Positions 19,603-28,310 of a stretch of DNA of 64,000 nt are shown piece by piece. How positions within the stretch are numbered: position 1 is the first letter of the stretch; each line of letters starts with the position of its first letter. Position numbers and translations under genes: made by a program. The notes beneath the pieces are model-generated. The model ran no database searches, had not been told where the DNA came from, and worked only from the letters and a program-made list of their open reading frames with translations. Origin of the DNA: Bog-756 sp963845485 (GTDB lineage Bacteria; Actinomycetota; Acidimicrobiia; Acidimicrobiales; RAAP-2); assembly GCA_963845485.1 (NCBI GenBank), contig CAWJSI010000012.1:248001-312000 (forward strand), given 5' to 3'.

Positions 19603-21468
19603 ATGCCCAAAGACAGGGACGAGCTGTATGGGCTGAATATCCGCGGGACGGATCGACCCATGCCCTTCGTCAACCCGTACCGGACCCTGGGCGAGCTCAA
19701 CGAGATCGAGCAGTGGAAGCTCGAGCGCCACCCCCTCGAGATCGCCGACGCCATCATCGACACCTACTCGAAGGAGGGCCCGGCCGGCATCGCCAAGGTG
19801 CCCGGCGAGGTCGAGCGCCTCAAGTGGGCGGGGATCTATCCCCAAAAGCAGGGCGGCGACGCCTTCATGATGCGGGTGAAAATCCCCGGTGGCTTCCTCA
19901 CGGCCCCGCAGATCAGGGAGATCGGGGTGGCCGCCGATGCCTTCGGGGAGGGTCCCGACGGCACCGAGTCCCGCATCTTCGGCTCCCGTTATGCCGACCT
20001 CACCACCCGTCAGACCGTCCAGATCCACTGGCTGCGCATCGAGGACATCCCCCGCATCTGGCGGCGGTTCGCCGCAGTCGGGCTCACCACCGTCCAGGCC
20101 TGTGGCGACTCGGCCCGCAACGTCCTCAGCTGCCCGGTCTCGGGCGTCGACGCCCACGAGGCGTTCGACGCCCTGCCCATCGCGCGCAAGGTATCGGAGT
20201 TCTTCACGGGCAATCGGGAGTACGCCAATCTCCCCCGCAAGTTCAAGATGTCGGTGACCGGTTGTGTGGAGGACTGTGCCCAGGCCGAGATCAACGACAT
20301 CGGCCTGTGGCCGGCTCGGGCCGACGACGGCACGCTCGGCTTCAACCTGCTGGCCGGGGGAGGACTGTCCGACGGCGAGCGGATGGCCTCGGATATCGAC
20401 GTGTTCGTCCGCCAGAATCAGGCCGTCGAGGTGACCCGGGCCATTGCCCAGCTCTTCGGTGAACTCGGCAACCGCGAAAACCGTGGCCAGGCCCGCATGC
20501 GCTACCTGGTCCAAGAGCTCGGACCCGAGGGCTTCCGGGAGGAGCTGGCCAAGCGGGCCCGCTTCGATCTGGAGCCCGCGGGCGAGGATCTGACCACGCG
20601 CTACCGGGGCGACCACATCGGCGTCCACCCCCAGAAGCAGCCGGGGCTCTTCTATGTGGGCTGCTCGGTCCCTGTCGGACGGATGAACGGTCTCGAGCTG
20701 GTCGAGGCGGCCCGGTTGGCCGAGACCTACGGCGACGGCACGGTACGCATCGGCACCGACCAGAACATCACCTTCACCGGTGTCGCCGAGGACCGGATCG
20801 ACACCATGCTGAGCGAGGACCTCCTGCAGAAGTACTCCCCGTATCCCGGGCCTTTCACCCGGGGCGTGGTGGCCTGCACGGGAAGTGAGTTCTGCCGGTA
20901 CGCGATCGTCGAGACCAAAGAGCGCGCCGTCAAGTGGGCCCGCTTCCTCGACGAGCAGCTGGCCGGGGAACCGGTCGGCGCCCGGCCGCTGCCCGGAGCA
21001 CGGTCGGGGCCCAAAGAGGATGCCGGAGTGATCCGGATGCACTTCTCGGGATGCTCGGCCAGCTGTGCGCAGCCCCAGATCGCCGACATCGGCTTCCGCG
21101 GCGAGGTGGCCCATGTGGGTACCCACCTGTCCGAGGCGGTTGACATCGGGATGGGGGGCTCGCTCGGGGCGGGCTCGTCGTTCATCGACTGGGTCGAGCA
21201 CGCCCGGCCGGTCAACGACGTACCCGACGCGCTCTTGCGGGTGGTGCGCCGCTACCAGGCCGAGCGTCGGCCCGACGAGCCGTTCTACAACTGGGCCCGC
21301 CGGGTGCCCAACGATGATCTGCGCAGGACTCTGGCCGAAGAGGGCACGGGCACACCGGTGACCATGGGGGCCACCAAGGCCCCGAGCGCCAAGAAGGCGG
21401 CGAAAGCCACCGCGAAGAAGCCGGCCAAGGCTGCGGCCACCAAGACGACGAGGACATCAGCCAAGTGA
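19603..21468 (+). CDS. Siroheme/[4Fe-4S] assimilatory sulfite reductase (SirA/NirA family)
   Basis: A 621-residue monomer-type reductase that takes sulfite to sulfide with six electrons. The two half-repeats are present, and the coupled siroheme-[4Fe-4S] ligands are ACTGSEFC (C-x5-C) and SGCSASCAQ (C-x3-C). Tyr79 (GIYPQ) and Cys167 (QACGDSARN) match the positions of the Tyr-Cys cross-link known in M. tuberculosis SirA. This and the cysH neighbour argue for sulfite rather than nitrite as substrate. The last 40 residues are a Lys/Ala/Thr-rich tail resembling histone-like tails, unusual for this family. The stop overlaps the FrhB-like gene by four bases. No ferredoxin gene is adjacent. Confidence 0.92.
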   Translation: MPKDRDELYGLNIRGTDRPMPFVNPYRTLGELNEIEQWKLERHPLEIADAIIDTYSKEGPAGIAKVPGEVERLKWAGIYPQKQGGDAFMMRVKIPGGFLTAPQIREIGVAADAFGEGPDGTESRIFGSRYADLTTRQTVQIHWLRIEDIPRIWRRFAAVGLTTVQACGDSARNVLSCPVSGVDAHEAFDALPIARKVSEFFTGNREYANLPRKFKMSVTGCVEDCAQAEINDIGLWPARADDGTLGFNLLAGGGLSDGERMASDIDVFVRQNQAVEVTRAIAQLFGELGNRENRGQARMRYLVQELGPEGFREELAKRARFDLEPAGEDLTTRYRGDHIGVHPQKQPGLFYVGCSVPVGRMNGLELVEAARLAETYGDGTVRIGTDQNITFTGVAEDRIDTMLSEDLLQKYSPYPGPFTRGVVACTGSEFCRYAIVETKERAVKWARFLDEQLAGEPVGARPLPGARSGPKEDAGVIRMHFSGCSASCAQPQIADIGFRGEVAHVGTHLSEAVDIGMGGSLGAGSSFIDWVEHARPVNDVPDALLRVVRRYQAERRPDEPFYNWARRVPNDDLRRTLAEEGTGTPVTMGATKAPSAKKAAKATAKKPAKAAATKTTRTSAK

Positions 21469-22745
21469 AGGCTTACCGGATCCGCGACGAGATGAACGGG
21501 ATCGAAGAGCCGCCCGGGAAGACCTGGTTCTGGGAGCTCCAGGCCGGGGTGATCGACGCCGGGCGCTGTATCCAGTGCGGGACCTGCATCGCGGCCTGCC
21601 CGTCCAACTCCATCGGGATCGATGAGGACACCGACCTGCCCGAGTTGGTGAAGATGTGCACCGGGTGTTCATTGTGCTGGGACTTCTGTCCTCGGGGCGG
21701 GCTGCGCTACGAAGCCCTGTGGCCCCCTTCCACCGTTACCGGCGAACCTGCCGATGGAGGCCTGACCGAGGCGGGCACGGTCGTGCGGGCCGATGCCGCC
21801 GACAACTACTGGAAGATCACCGGCGGACCTCCCGGTGACGGCCTCGGGGCGGTGATGGACTCCTATGCCGTGCGGGCCGGCGCCCGACCCGACGACGCCC
21901 AGGACGGCGGTGTGGTGTCGGCCCTGCTGATCGCCGCACTAGCCGGTGGGGAGATCGACGGGGCCCTCGTCACCCGGCCCAGCGACGATCCGGACGAGCC
22001 CTGGAAGGGGATCGCCCACCTCGCCACCACGGCCAAGGAGATCACCGACGCCGCCGGCAGCTACTACAACCAGACCATGGCCCTGGCCGAACTGGACCTG
22101 TCCAAGTACGACTTGCCGGCCAAGCCGCGGATCGCCGTGGTGGGCACGCCGTGCGAGATTCAGGGCATCCGGGCCATGCAGTCTCGCCGGTGGCCGACCG
22201 GCGCCCATCGGGTGGACTCGGTGGTGCTGACCATCGCCCTTCTCTGCACCAAGAGCTTCGACTACCAGGGCCTCATGCTGCAGCTCCTCCATGAGGACAG
22301 GGGTATCGACCTCGAGCGGGTGAGCAAGGTGGATGTCATCCGGGGGCGGATGATCGTCGAGTACCGCGACGGTGAGCTGGCCGTCGACGAGCCCATCAAG
22401 AACTTCCACGGGGCGGCCCTGAAGGGCTGTGACGAGTGTGCCGACTTCCTGGGCCGGGGTGCGGACCTCTCGGTCGGGAGCGTGGGATCGATGGACGGGT
22501 GGTCGAGCGTGCTCGTCCGTACCGAGCGGGGCCGCAAGGCGCTCGACAACGCCCGGGGCAGGCTGGACTTCCGGGAGCTGGACAATCCTGAGGCGCTGGT
22601 GAAACTGGACGCCTTCGACAAGCGGATCGCCTTTGACAGCCTCCGGCGCCCGTTCGATCCCGACGCCCCGCTGTTCATCGACTATGCCGAGCACGTCGCC
22701 TCCTACCAGGACAGCGATCGCGCCCCGGTCCTCCACGACCGCTGA
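21465..22745 (+). CDS. FrhB-family F420-dependent oxidoreductase with two N-terminal [4Fe-4S] ferredoxin motifs
   Basis: The 426-residue protein starts with two ferredoxin motifs (Cys35-38-41 with Cys45, and Cys65-68-71 with Cys75). The FrhB/FdhB N- and C-terminal domains follow: DGGVVSALLIAALAGGEIDGA, VVGTPCEIQGIRA (Cys230), LLCTKSFDYQG (Cys261) and KGCDECADFLGRGADLSVGS (Cys322, Cys325). FrhB proteins hold FAD and Fe-S clusters and exchange electrons between reduced F420 and a partner. Its GTG start overlaps the sulfite reductase stop in a GTGA arrangement, so the two are made together. In methanogen Fsr enzymes a homologous FrhB-like half is fused to a sulfite reductase. By analogy this protein may feed F420H2 electrons to the reductase; the partnership is inference. 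Confidence 0.92.
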   Translation: MKAYRIRDEMNGIEEPPGKTWFWELQAGVIDAGRCIQCGTCIAACPSNSIGIDEDTDLPELVKMCTGCSLCWDFCPRGGLRYEALWPPSTVTGEPADGGLTEAGTVVRADAADNYWKITGGPPGDGLGAVMDSYAVRAGARPDDAQDGGVVSALLIAALAGGEIDGALVTRPSDDPDEPWKGIAHLATTAKEITDAAGSYYNQTMALAELDLSKYDLPAKPRIAVVGTPCEIQGIRAMQSRRWPTGAHRVDSVVLTIALLCTKSFDYQGLMLQLLHEDRGIDLERVSKVDVIRGRMIVEYRDGELAVDEPIKNFHGAALKGCDECADFLGRGADLSVGSVGSMDGWSSVLVRTERGRKALDNARGRLDFRELDNPEALVKLDAFDKRIAFDSLRRPFDPDAPLFIDYAEHVASYQDSDRAPVLHDR

Positions 22746-22893
22746 GGGTTCCTATGGCCGGTTGCAAGCTTGCAGATCTCCGGTGCGGATTTCGGTCGAG
22801 TTCTATGAAGGTTGTGTTCCGATTCCGTTCGTTTTCCCAGCTCGGCACGGAAAGCTCTGGTTTCGGGTCGGGTCCCCCGGTACTGTGAAACCT

Positions 22894-23229
22894 ATGGCGG
22901 TTTTCGAAGTTGACGGTGGCCCGAGGCTGGAGCTTCCGAGCGAGCCGGAAGACCTGAAGGCGGGGCTCCGCGACGCCCTGCTCGAGGGTCTGGACTGGCG
23001 GGCCGGATACTCCGACGACATCTGCATCGGAGTATGGCTGTGGCGATGGTGGCAACCGGCCCTGGAGCCTGTCGGCATGAGTCGAGAGCGCTTCGTCGAG
23101 GTTGTCACGGCCAACGGCCGTGAGCTCTGGCTGTGGCTCATGAACGAGCGCCAATGGAGCCAGTACCTCACCGCCCTGGCCGGTCGGGTGGTTCGGCGCC
23201 TACCCTCACCGTCACCGGCGGCCGCCTGA
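22894..23229 (+). CDS. Hypothetical protein, 111 residues
   Basis: A small acidic-to-neutral protein starting MAVFEVDGGPRLELP and rich in Trp (GVWLWRWWQP, LWLWLMNERQW), with no signal peptide or transmembrane segment. The ATG at 22894 is chosen because codons upstream in this frame cross the end of the FrhB-like gene and look non-coding. The 148-base gap after that gene holds no clear hairpin. I do not recognise a family. Good codon usage and conserved-looking helices suggest it is real. Confidence 0.65.
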   Translation: MAVFEVDGGPRLELPSEPEDLKAGLRDALLEGLDWRAGYSDDICIGVWLWRWWQPALEPVGMSRERFVEVVTANGRELWLWLMNERQWSQYLTALAGRVVRRLPSPSPAAA

Positions 23230-23320
23230 GCGGTATCGTCGGTCGGGGCGTCCGGGTCACGGACGACCGTTACCAGTCCGTGGACCCGCCGTGCGGGCCC
23301 GAGTGAGCAGGAGGGGAACC

Positions 23321-23833
23321 ATGCCGCGCGTGAGCGTTCCGGTGGACAAGGACCCGTTGGTCTACGTATGGACCGAGTTGGCTCCGCCGCTCACCGCGGC
23401 GGCTGGTGCCTACAGCGGGGCGGTCTACGAGCGGTCGTCGCTCAGCCTCCGGGAGTTCGAGTCGGCTCGCACGACCATGGCCCGTATCAACCAGTGCGCC
23501 ATCTGCATCGACTGGCGGACGGCCCGTGACGTGCCCGGACGGGCTGCCGATCCCGGCGAGGTGGAAGAAGCGTTCTACGAGGCCGTCGGCGGGCGGGGTG
23601 ACCTGAGCGGGCTCAGCGCCCGAGAGCGGCTGTGTGCCGAGTTCGCTCAGCGCTACTCGCAGGACCACCTGGGCATGGATGACGCCTTCTGGGCCCGGCT
23701 GCACGAGAACTTCACCGACGACGAACTCGTGGACCTGGCGCTGTGCGTGGGATCGTGGTTGGCCCTGGGTCGGTTCAATCAGGTGTTCGACATCGACGGA
23801 GCGTGCCGGGTCCCAGCCCCGTCCGACCGCTGA
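23321..23833 (+). CDS. Carboxymuconolactone decarboxylase / AhpD-like family protein
   Basis: A 170-residue all-helical protein with the AhpD-like redox motif CAIC inside ARINQCAICIDWR, the signature of the carboxymuconolactone decarboxylase superfamily. Members act as peroxidase-like disulfide reductases or as decarboxylases. The conserved acid and His around the CxxC are only partly present, so the activity is uncertain. The ATG at 23321 follows a strong AGGAGGGG ribosome-binding site, which rules out the in-frame GTG at 23291. It is followed by an EthD-like gene 18 bases later, probably on the same transcript. Confidence 0.8.
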   Translation: MPRVSVPVDKDPLVYVWTELAPPLTAAAGAYSGAVYERSSLSLREFESARTTMARINQCAICIDWRTARDVPGRAADPGEVEEAFYEAVGGRGDLSGLSARERLCAEFAQRYSQDHLGMDDAFWARLHENFTDDELVDLALCVGSWLALGRFNQVFDIDGACRVPAPSDR

Positions 23834-23851
23834 GCCGGTCCGGGCCTGACC

Positions 23852-24583
23852 ATGGAGAAGGTCATCACACTTCTGTGGGGAGAGGGATCGGCCGACGCCG
23901 GCGACGCCCTGCGAGACCGCCTGGTGGGCGAGACGGTGCCCAAGCTGGTGGCCTCGAGAGTGCGGGGTCTGTCGGTGAACGTGCACGACTCCGATGCCGA
24001 CCCGGCGCCGTCGCCCGCTCCGCCTCCCGAGGGTGAGGAGCCCCACGTCGCCCAGATCTCGGTGTGGCTGGACAGTTACGAACACCGGGGCCGCGTCGAG
24101 GAGGCGGTGGGGGAGCTGGGACTGCGCTGGGCTTCCTACCTGGTGGCCGAGTCGCTCTACGACGACTACGGCACCACCCCCTATGCCGCCCCACGGGACT
24201 GGCCCGACGGCGACCGCTCACCTGGCGTGCTGACGGTGGCCCTCATCCATCGACCCGAGGGTCTCGACTACCGGGAGTGGATCACGCGCTGGCACGGCAC
24301 CCAGTCCCCGGTCTCGGGTGAGCTGCAGCCCCGGACCCGCTACGTCCGGAACGAAGTGGTGCGCTCGCTCAGCGAGGGGGCACCCGAGATCGGGGGCATC
24401 GTCGAGGAGGGGTGGCCGTCAACGGCGCACGTGGCCGACCCGATGCTCTTCTTCAATGCCACCACGCCCGAGGAGCTTGAGGCCAACGTCGGGCGGATGA
24501 TCACCAGCGTGGACGCGTGCCTCGACATGGCCCGGCTCCGGAGCTCGACGATGAGCGAGTACCTGATCAGGTCGCTGGTCTGA
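23852..24583 (+). CDS. EthD-like dimeric alpha/beta-barrel protein
   Basis: The 243-residue protein appears to have two ferredoxin-like halves. The second contains LTVALIHRPEGLDYREWITRW and HGTQSPVSGELQPRTRYVRNEV, a pattern typical of EthD-domain proteins (the YxxWxxHW-like core), which often bind aromatic or hydrophobic ligands in catabolic operons. A Pro/Ala/Glu-rich linker lies near residues 50-65. It probably shares a transcript with the upstream CMD-family gene. The substrate is unknown. Confidence 0.7.
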   Translation: MEKVITLLWGEGSADAGDALRDRLVGETVPKLVASRVRGLSVNVHDSDADPAPSPAPPPEGEEPHVAQISVWLDSYEHRGRVEEAVGELGLRWASYLVAESLYDDYGTTPYAAPRDWPDGDRSPGVLTVALIHRPEGLDYREWITRWHGTQSPVSGELQPRTRYVRNEVVRSLSEGAPEIGGIVEEGWPSTAHVADPMLFFNATTPEELEANVGRMITSVDACLDMARLRSSTMSEYLIRSLV

Positions 24584-24689
24584 CCCAACGCCGGTCGGAG
24601 CGGTCCCGGTCCGGGGGGCGTCAGTCATCACCTACGCTCTTTTCTGGTCCGTCGCAGGCGGCCCGACACGACTGTTCGAGGAGCCTCCC

Positions 24690-25775
24690 GTGGGACTGTC
24701 CATCGGTATCGTCGGCCTCCCCAACGTGGGGAAGTCCACCCTGTTCAACGCCCTGACCCGCAACGAGGTGCTGGCGGCCAACTACCCGTTTGCCACCATC
24801 GAACCCAACGTCGGGGTGGTGGCGGTCCCCGATCCGCGACTCGATCGGCTGGCCGAGCTGTTCCAGAGCAAGGAGATCGTGCCGGCCATGGTCACCTTCG
24901 TGGACATCGCCGGGATCGTGAAGGGTGCCTCGGAGGGAGAGGGACTGGGCAATCGGTTTCTCGCCGCCATCCGGGAGAGCGATGCCATCTGCCAGGTGGT
25001 GCGGGTCTTCACCGATCCCGACGTCATCCACGTGGACGGTCGGATCGCCCCTGGCGACGACATCGAGACCATCAACACCGAGCTGATCCTGGCCGATCTG
25101 CAGACCGTCGAGAACGGAATCACCCGCCTGGCCAAAGAGTCACGCAAACAGCCTGACCTGGTCCCGGCCCTGAGGGCGGCCGAACAGGCCCAGGCCATCC
25201 TCGACGCCGGGCGGACCATCGCTTCGGCCGTGGCTGCCGGTGAGGTCGACTCCGACCTGCTGGCCGAACTCCACCTGCTAAGTGCCAAGCCCTTCATCTA
25301 CGTCTTCAACGTGGACGAAGGGGCACTCGACGACCAGACCTTGCGTGCCGAACTGACTGCCCTGGTCGCCCCAGCTGAAGCGGTCGTGGTGTGTGCCCAG
25401 ATCGAGGCCGAGGTGGCCGCACTCGACCCCGCGGACGCTGCCGAGCTCTTGGCCGGCTACGGCCAAGAGGAGTCCGGACTCGTCCAACTGGTACACGTGG
25501 GATTTCGGACACTGGGCCTCCAGACCTTCCTCACCGCCGGGGAGAAGGAATCACGGGCCTGGACGATCCACATCGGCGACACGGCCCCGCAGGCCGCCGG
25601 CACCATCCATACCGACTTCGAGCGGGGTTTCATCAAGGCCGAGATCGTCGGGTACGACGATCTCATCGAGGCCGGCTCGCTGGCCGCCGTGCGTGCTGCC
25701 GGCAAGGCCCGGGTGGAGGGCAAGGAGTACGTGATGCGCGACGGTGATGTGGTCGAGTTTCGTTTCAACGTATAG
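24690..25775 (+). CDS. ychF: Ribosome-binding ATPase YchF (Obg family)
   Basis: A 361-residue P-loop protein: G1 GLPNVGKST, the family segment NYPFATIEPNVGVV, G3 DIAGIVKGASEGEGLGN and a C-terminal TGS domain ending in GKEYVMRDGDVVEFRFNV. The NxxE in place of NKxD (here FNVDEG) is the YchF hallmark that makes it prefer ATP. It binds ribosomes and is linked to stress and redox responses. It starts at a GTG preceded by GAGGAGCC. Length and motifs are fully normal. Confidence 0.96.
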   Translation: MGLSIGIVGLPNVGKSTLFNALTRNEVLAANYPFATIEPNVGVVAVPDPRLDRLAELFQSKEIVPAMVTFVDIAGIVKGASEGEGLGNRFLAAIRESDAICQVVRVFTDPDVIHVDGRIAPGDDIETINTELILADLQTVENGITRLAKESRKQPDLVPALRAAEQAQAILDAGRTIASAVAAGEVDSDLLAELHLLSAKPFIYVFNVDEGALDDQTLRAELTALVAPAEAVVVCAQIEAEVAALDPADAAELLAGYGQEESGLVQLVHVGFRTLGLQTFLTAGEKESRAWTIHIGDTAPQAAGTIHTDFERGFIKAEIVGYDDLIEAGSLAAVRAAGKARVEGKEYVMRDGDVVEFRFNV

Positions 25776-25808
25776 GACGGCGTATAAAACCAGTTCAGTG
25801 CCGAATTG

Positions 25809-25834
25809 GTGCTCTAGTCCGGAAGCGGGAGCAC
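25809..25834. terminator. Candidate terminator hairpin between ychF and the PASTA gene
   Basis: GTGCTC (25809-25814) pairs with GAGCAC (25829-25834) around a 14-base loop in the 150-base gap between two convergent genes. No T-tract follows. Position and symmetry are the only support. Confidence 0.4.
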
Positions 25835-25925
25835 TCCGAGAGCATGCCGGACATCCCGAAGGCGACGGATCTCGTCTCGTCTCCGCCCCGAGACAGTGGA
25901 TTGGATCGCGAGGTCGACAGTCAGA

Positions 25926-26828
25926 TTAGGCGGGTGCCCCGGTCGAAACCACGAGATTGACCGATGAACCTGGAGCCACGGAGCTACCGGCGACGGGAGA
26001 TTGGCTCACGATCTCACCTGTACCAATATTCGCACTCGGACTAGAGCTGAGAGTCCCTATGCTGAGACCGACGGCACTGAGTGCACTCCCGGCCTGATTT
26101 TGGCTCACCCCAACCAGGTTCGGAACGACGACGGACTGCTTGGTGGTGCCGGACATCCCGGTCGAAACGACGATGTCGACTGACCCCCCCGGAATGATTG
26201 CAACACCTGCGGCTGGCGTTTGGGCAATCACAAGACCTGCCCCATAGTGGGAGCTGGATGCAGTGCTGACGTTGCCGACGTTGAGCCCGGCCTGACCAAG
26301 TACGTCCGCCGCCTGGGTCTGGCTCAGCCCGTCCAAGTTGGGAGCGTGAACTGCCAACGGGCCGGCAGACACCACGAGCGAGACCGCTGATCCCCGACTG
26401 ACCGGCAAACCAGGCCCCGGAGTTTGATGGAGGACCGTCCCTTTCGGGGCGCTGTCGTCCGCATAGCTGGTTACCACCTGCAACCCGGCGGCGGCTATCG
26501 CCGCCGATGCGTCGGCCACCTGGGTGCCTACCAATCCGTCGGGCACCGACACCGTGCCTCCAGCTGTGGCAGTGGACGTCGTAGTGGTAGGACTGTCTGC
26601 CACTGACCGGTGGGCTGGCGATCCATGAGCCACGACGATGCCCACCACGATCAGGATCACAACCGCGGCGGCGAGTGCGAGGACCTTCACGTCTGGCATC
26701 GGCACTGTGCCTCGCCGCCGCCCCCCCATGGATCGGATCCCCTCGGGTTCGAGATCCCACTCGAATGCGTCGGCCGTCGAGTACATCTCGTGGACGAGTT
26801 CTGCGACCTGCTCTTCAGAGTGAGGCAT
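25926..26828 (-). CDS. Single-pass membrane protein with extracytoplasmic PASTA domains, possible anti-sigma factor
   Basis: The 300-residue protein has a cytoplasmic part of about 45 residues (SEEQVAELVHEMYSTADAF and a basic RRRG stretch). One transmembrane helix follows (VLALAAAVVILIVVGIVVAHG), then a Thr-rich linker and three to four PASTA-like units (VPDGLVGTQVADASAAIAAAGL; APNLDGLSQTQAADVL; VPNLVGVSQNQAGSAL). PASTA domains are known to bind peptidoglycan fragments or beta-lactams. Its start overlaps the upstream ECF sigma gene by 14 bases, the arrangement usual for a sigma/anti-sigma pair. An anti-sigma role is inferred, and no zinc HxxxCxxC anti-sigma motif is present. Confidence 0.85.
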   Translation of the reverse strand: MPHSEEQVAELVHEMYSTADAFEWDLEPEGIRSMGGRRRGTVPMPDVKVLALAAAVVILIVVGIVVAHGSPAHRSVADSPTTTTSTATAGGTVSVPDGLVGTQVADASAAIAAAGLQVVTSYADDSAPKGTVLHQTPGPGLPVSRGSAVSLVVSAGPLAVHAPNLDGLSQTQAADVLGQAGLNVGNVSTASSSHYGAGLVIAQTPAAGVAIIPGGSVDIVVSTGMSGTTKQSVVVPNLVGVSQNQAGSALSAVGLSIGTLSSSPSANIGTGEIVSQSPVAGSSVAPGSSVNLVVSTGAPA

Positions 26829-27333
26829 GGCCCTCCTTCGAGGTTGTCCCGGTCGAATCCAGTGCCTTGGCCGCCGATGCCCGACCCCGACTGAGCCACG
26901 ACTTGACGGTGCCTTCAGGCACTTTCAACTCGGCTGCGAGTTCACGAACGGTCACGCCAGCACCGTCGTGGAGGACCAGGACTCGCATTTGGTTTTCGGG
27001 GAGCGACCGGAGGGCCTCGGCCAACCGGAGGTGGGCATCACTGGGCGCGGGTGTTGATCCAGGTGCCTCACCGGGCACGTTCCGCCGGGTCCGCTCGCCG
27101 CGGGTTCTACTCACGGCGAGGTTGTAGAGCACCCGCCGTGCCCAGGCTTGCGGATCGTCGAACTTCGCAACTCGTGACCAGCGCGTCCACGCCCGCAACA
27201 AGGTCTCTTGGGTCAGATCCTGGGCTGTGGACAAATCTCCGGTGAGCACAAAAGCCATGGCCAAGAGCGGCTTTTTGGAGGCCCTAAAGAAGGCATCGAA
27301 CGATGCGGCTTGAGGATCGGCTCGGCTGCTCAC
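26815..27333 (-). CDS. ECF RNA polymerase sigma factor (SigE-like, sigma-70 family)
   Basis: The 172-residue protein has region 2 (FDAFFRASKKPLLAMAFVLTG, DLTQETLLRAWTRW) and region 4 with a helix-turn-helix (VTVRELAAELKVPEGTVKSWLSRGRA), so it should direct RNA polymerase to a small set of extracytoplasmic-stress promoters. A Pro/Ala-rich linker joins the two. It starts at a GTG, and its end overlaps the PASTA membrane protein gene by 14 bases. Length and pattern fit the actinobacterial SigE-family sigma-70 group. I could not find a convincing autoregulated promoter upstream. Confidence 0.92.
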   Translation of the reverse strand: MSSRADPQAASFDAFFRASKKPLLAMAFVLTGDLSTAQDLTQETLLRAWTRWSRVAKFDDPQAWARRVLYNLAVSRTRGERTRRNVPGEAPGSTPAPSDAHLRLAEALRSLPENQMRVLVLHDGAGVTVRELAAELKVPEGTVKSWLSRGRASAAKALDSTGTTSKEGHASL

Positions 27334-27519
27334 TTCCGCCCTTCCACCCAGATCGAAGGCCCTTACCGATTAACACGCATCAGGGCCTGCATTGGTTGCA
27401 GCCAATCGAAAATACTTTCAACAGCCACGGGTCCATATGTCCAGAAGGGTCGATCAGCCCTGATCTCCGGCGCCTCGGCGGCATCCGTTGGAATGGCGTG
27501 GGTGAACTCAGTCGGCTCT

Positions 27520-27930
27520 TCAGATCTCGTAAACCGACGCAAACAGTCCGGGCGCACGAAGTGCTTGTATGAACTGGTCCACGACCGGGCTGGGACCGGC
27601 GAACGACCACTGAAAAAGTCCGGCTGAGCTGAGGCTCTTTGGATCGGCTATCGAAGATTCGTCGGTTTTGAAGAACATCGAATAGGGCTTCTCGACCTCA
27701 TGGACGAGGCCCAGAGCATCATCGTATGAAAGTCCGGGCCTCGTAGTGGCGAGAACGTACACCGGCAGTCCCGGTGGCAGGTCCGACAGACTCATCACCA
27801 TGGGCGTGCCGATGGCGTCGAGCCATAGCAGTTGGTCGGAGTACTGGGTAACCAAAATCGGCCCGCTACCGAGGTAGTTGATGGCAATGGAGCTCAGTCG
27901 ATAACGGTGTCCCTGATCCACTGAAGACAC
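27520..27930 (-). CDS. Hypothetical protein, 136 residues
   Basis: The frame reads through with protein-like codon use (RLSSIAINYLGSGPILVTQYSDQLLWLD; KPYSMFFKTDESS) from a GTG at 27930; a stop lies in frame just upstream. There is no signal peptide or transmembrane helix. Third-position GC is lower than in flanking genes, suggesting possible horizontal origin. It sits nine bases after a small Cys-rich gene and may be cotranscribed with it. No family recognised. Confidence 0.5.
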   Translation of the reverse strand: MSSVDQGHRYRLSSIAINYLGSGPILVTQYSDQLLWLDAIGTPMVMSLSDLPPGLPVYVLATTRPGLSYDDALGLVHEVEKPYSMFFKTDESSIADPKSLSSAGLFQWSFAGPSPVVDQFIQALRAPGLFASVYEI

Positions 27931-27939
27931 GAGTGAGCC

Positions 27940-28122
27940 CTACTCCTCGCAAACCGAGCACGGTGACCCGGCCAGAACCAACCAGCAGTTGTCGGGCGGA
28001 TGAGCATGACGCTTGTCGTAGCCAAGGCACGATCGACTCTCGAGCACCTCAGTGCAAAACGCCACCCTTCCCCCACGATGGAGGACCAGTCGGCCAGGAC
28101 AGACTTCTGACTCATCACTCAT
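27940..28122 (-). CDS. Small Cys-rich protein, 60 residues
   Basis: The frame encodes six cysteines and several histidines in 60 residues: CPGRLVLHRGGRVAFC, then RSCLGYDKRHAHPPDNC, then PCSVC at the end. This could form a zinc-ribbon or disulfide-stabilised fold. It has an ATG start but no clear ribosome-binding site. The next gene follows nine bases later. I know no family. The chance of a false frame is real, but the spacing of the cysteines argues for function. Confidence 0.4.
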   Translation of the reverse strand: MSDESEVCPGRLVLHRGGRVAFCTEVLESRSCLGYDKRHAHPPDNCWLVLAGSPCSVCEE

Positions 28123-28310
28123 GGAGCGTGTGTACCCAGATAAGGCCAGGTGACCACGGAGTAACCATCTCTCCAGGTCGGTCCGTAGCCATCGGGACGA
28201 GGAGGGTGCCGAGCCGCCACTTTCCCGGTGGCTTGGGATGATGGTCGGCCACGGGGTTTGCCTGGCAACAAATCCGGTGTCGAAGAACTCGGTCCGGGTA
28301 GGGCCTCATC

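Noticed and set aside
19603..21468. Assignment of the siroheme enzyme as a nitrite reductase (NirA)
   Set aside because: cysH linkage, the siroheme gene and the Tyr79/Cys167 pair favour sulfite reductase; no nitrate or nitrite transport or regulatory gene is nearby.
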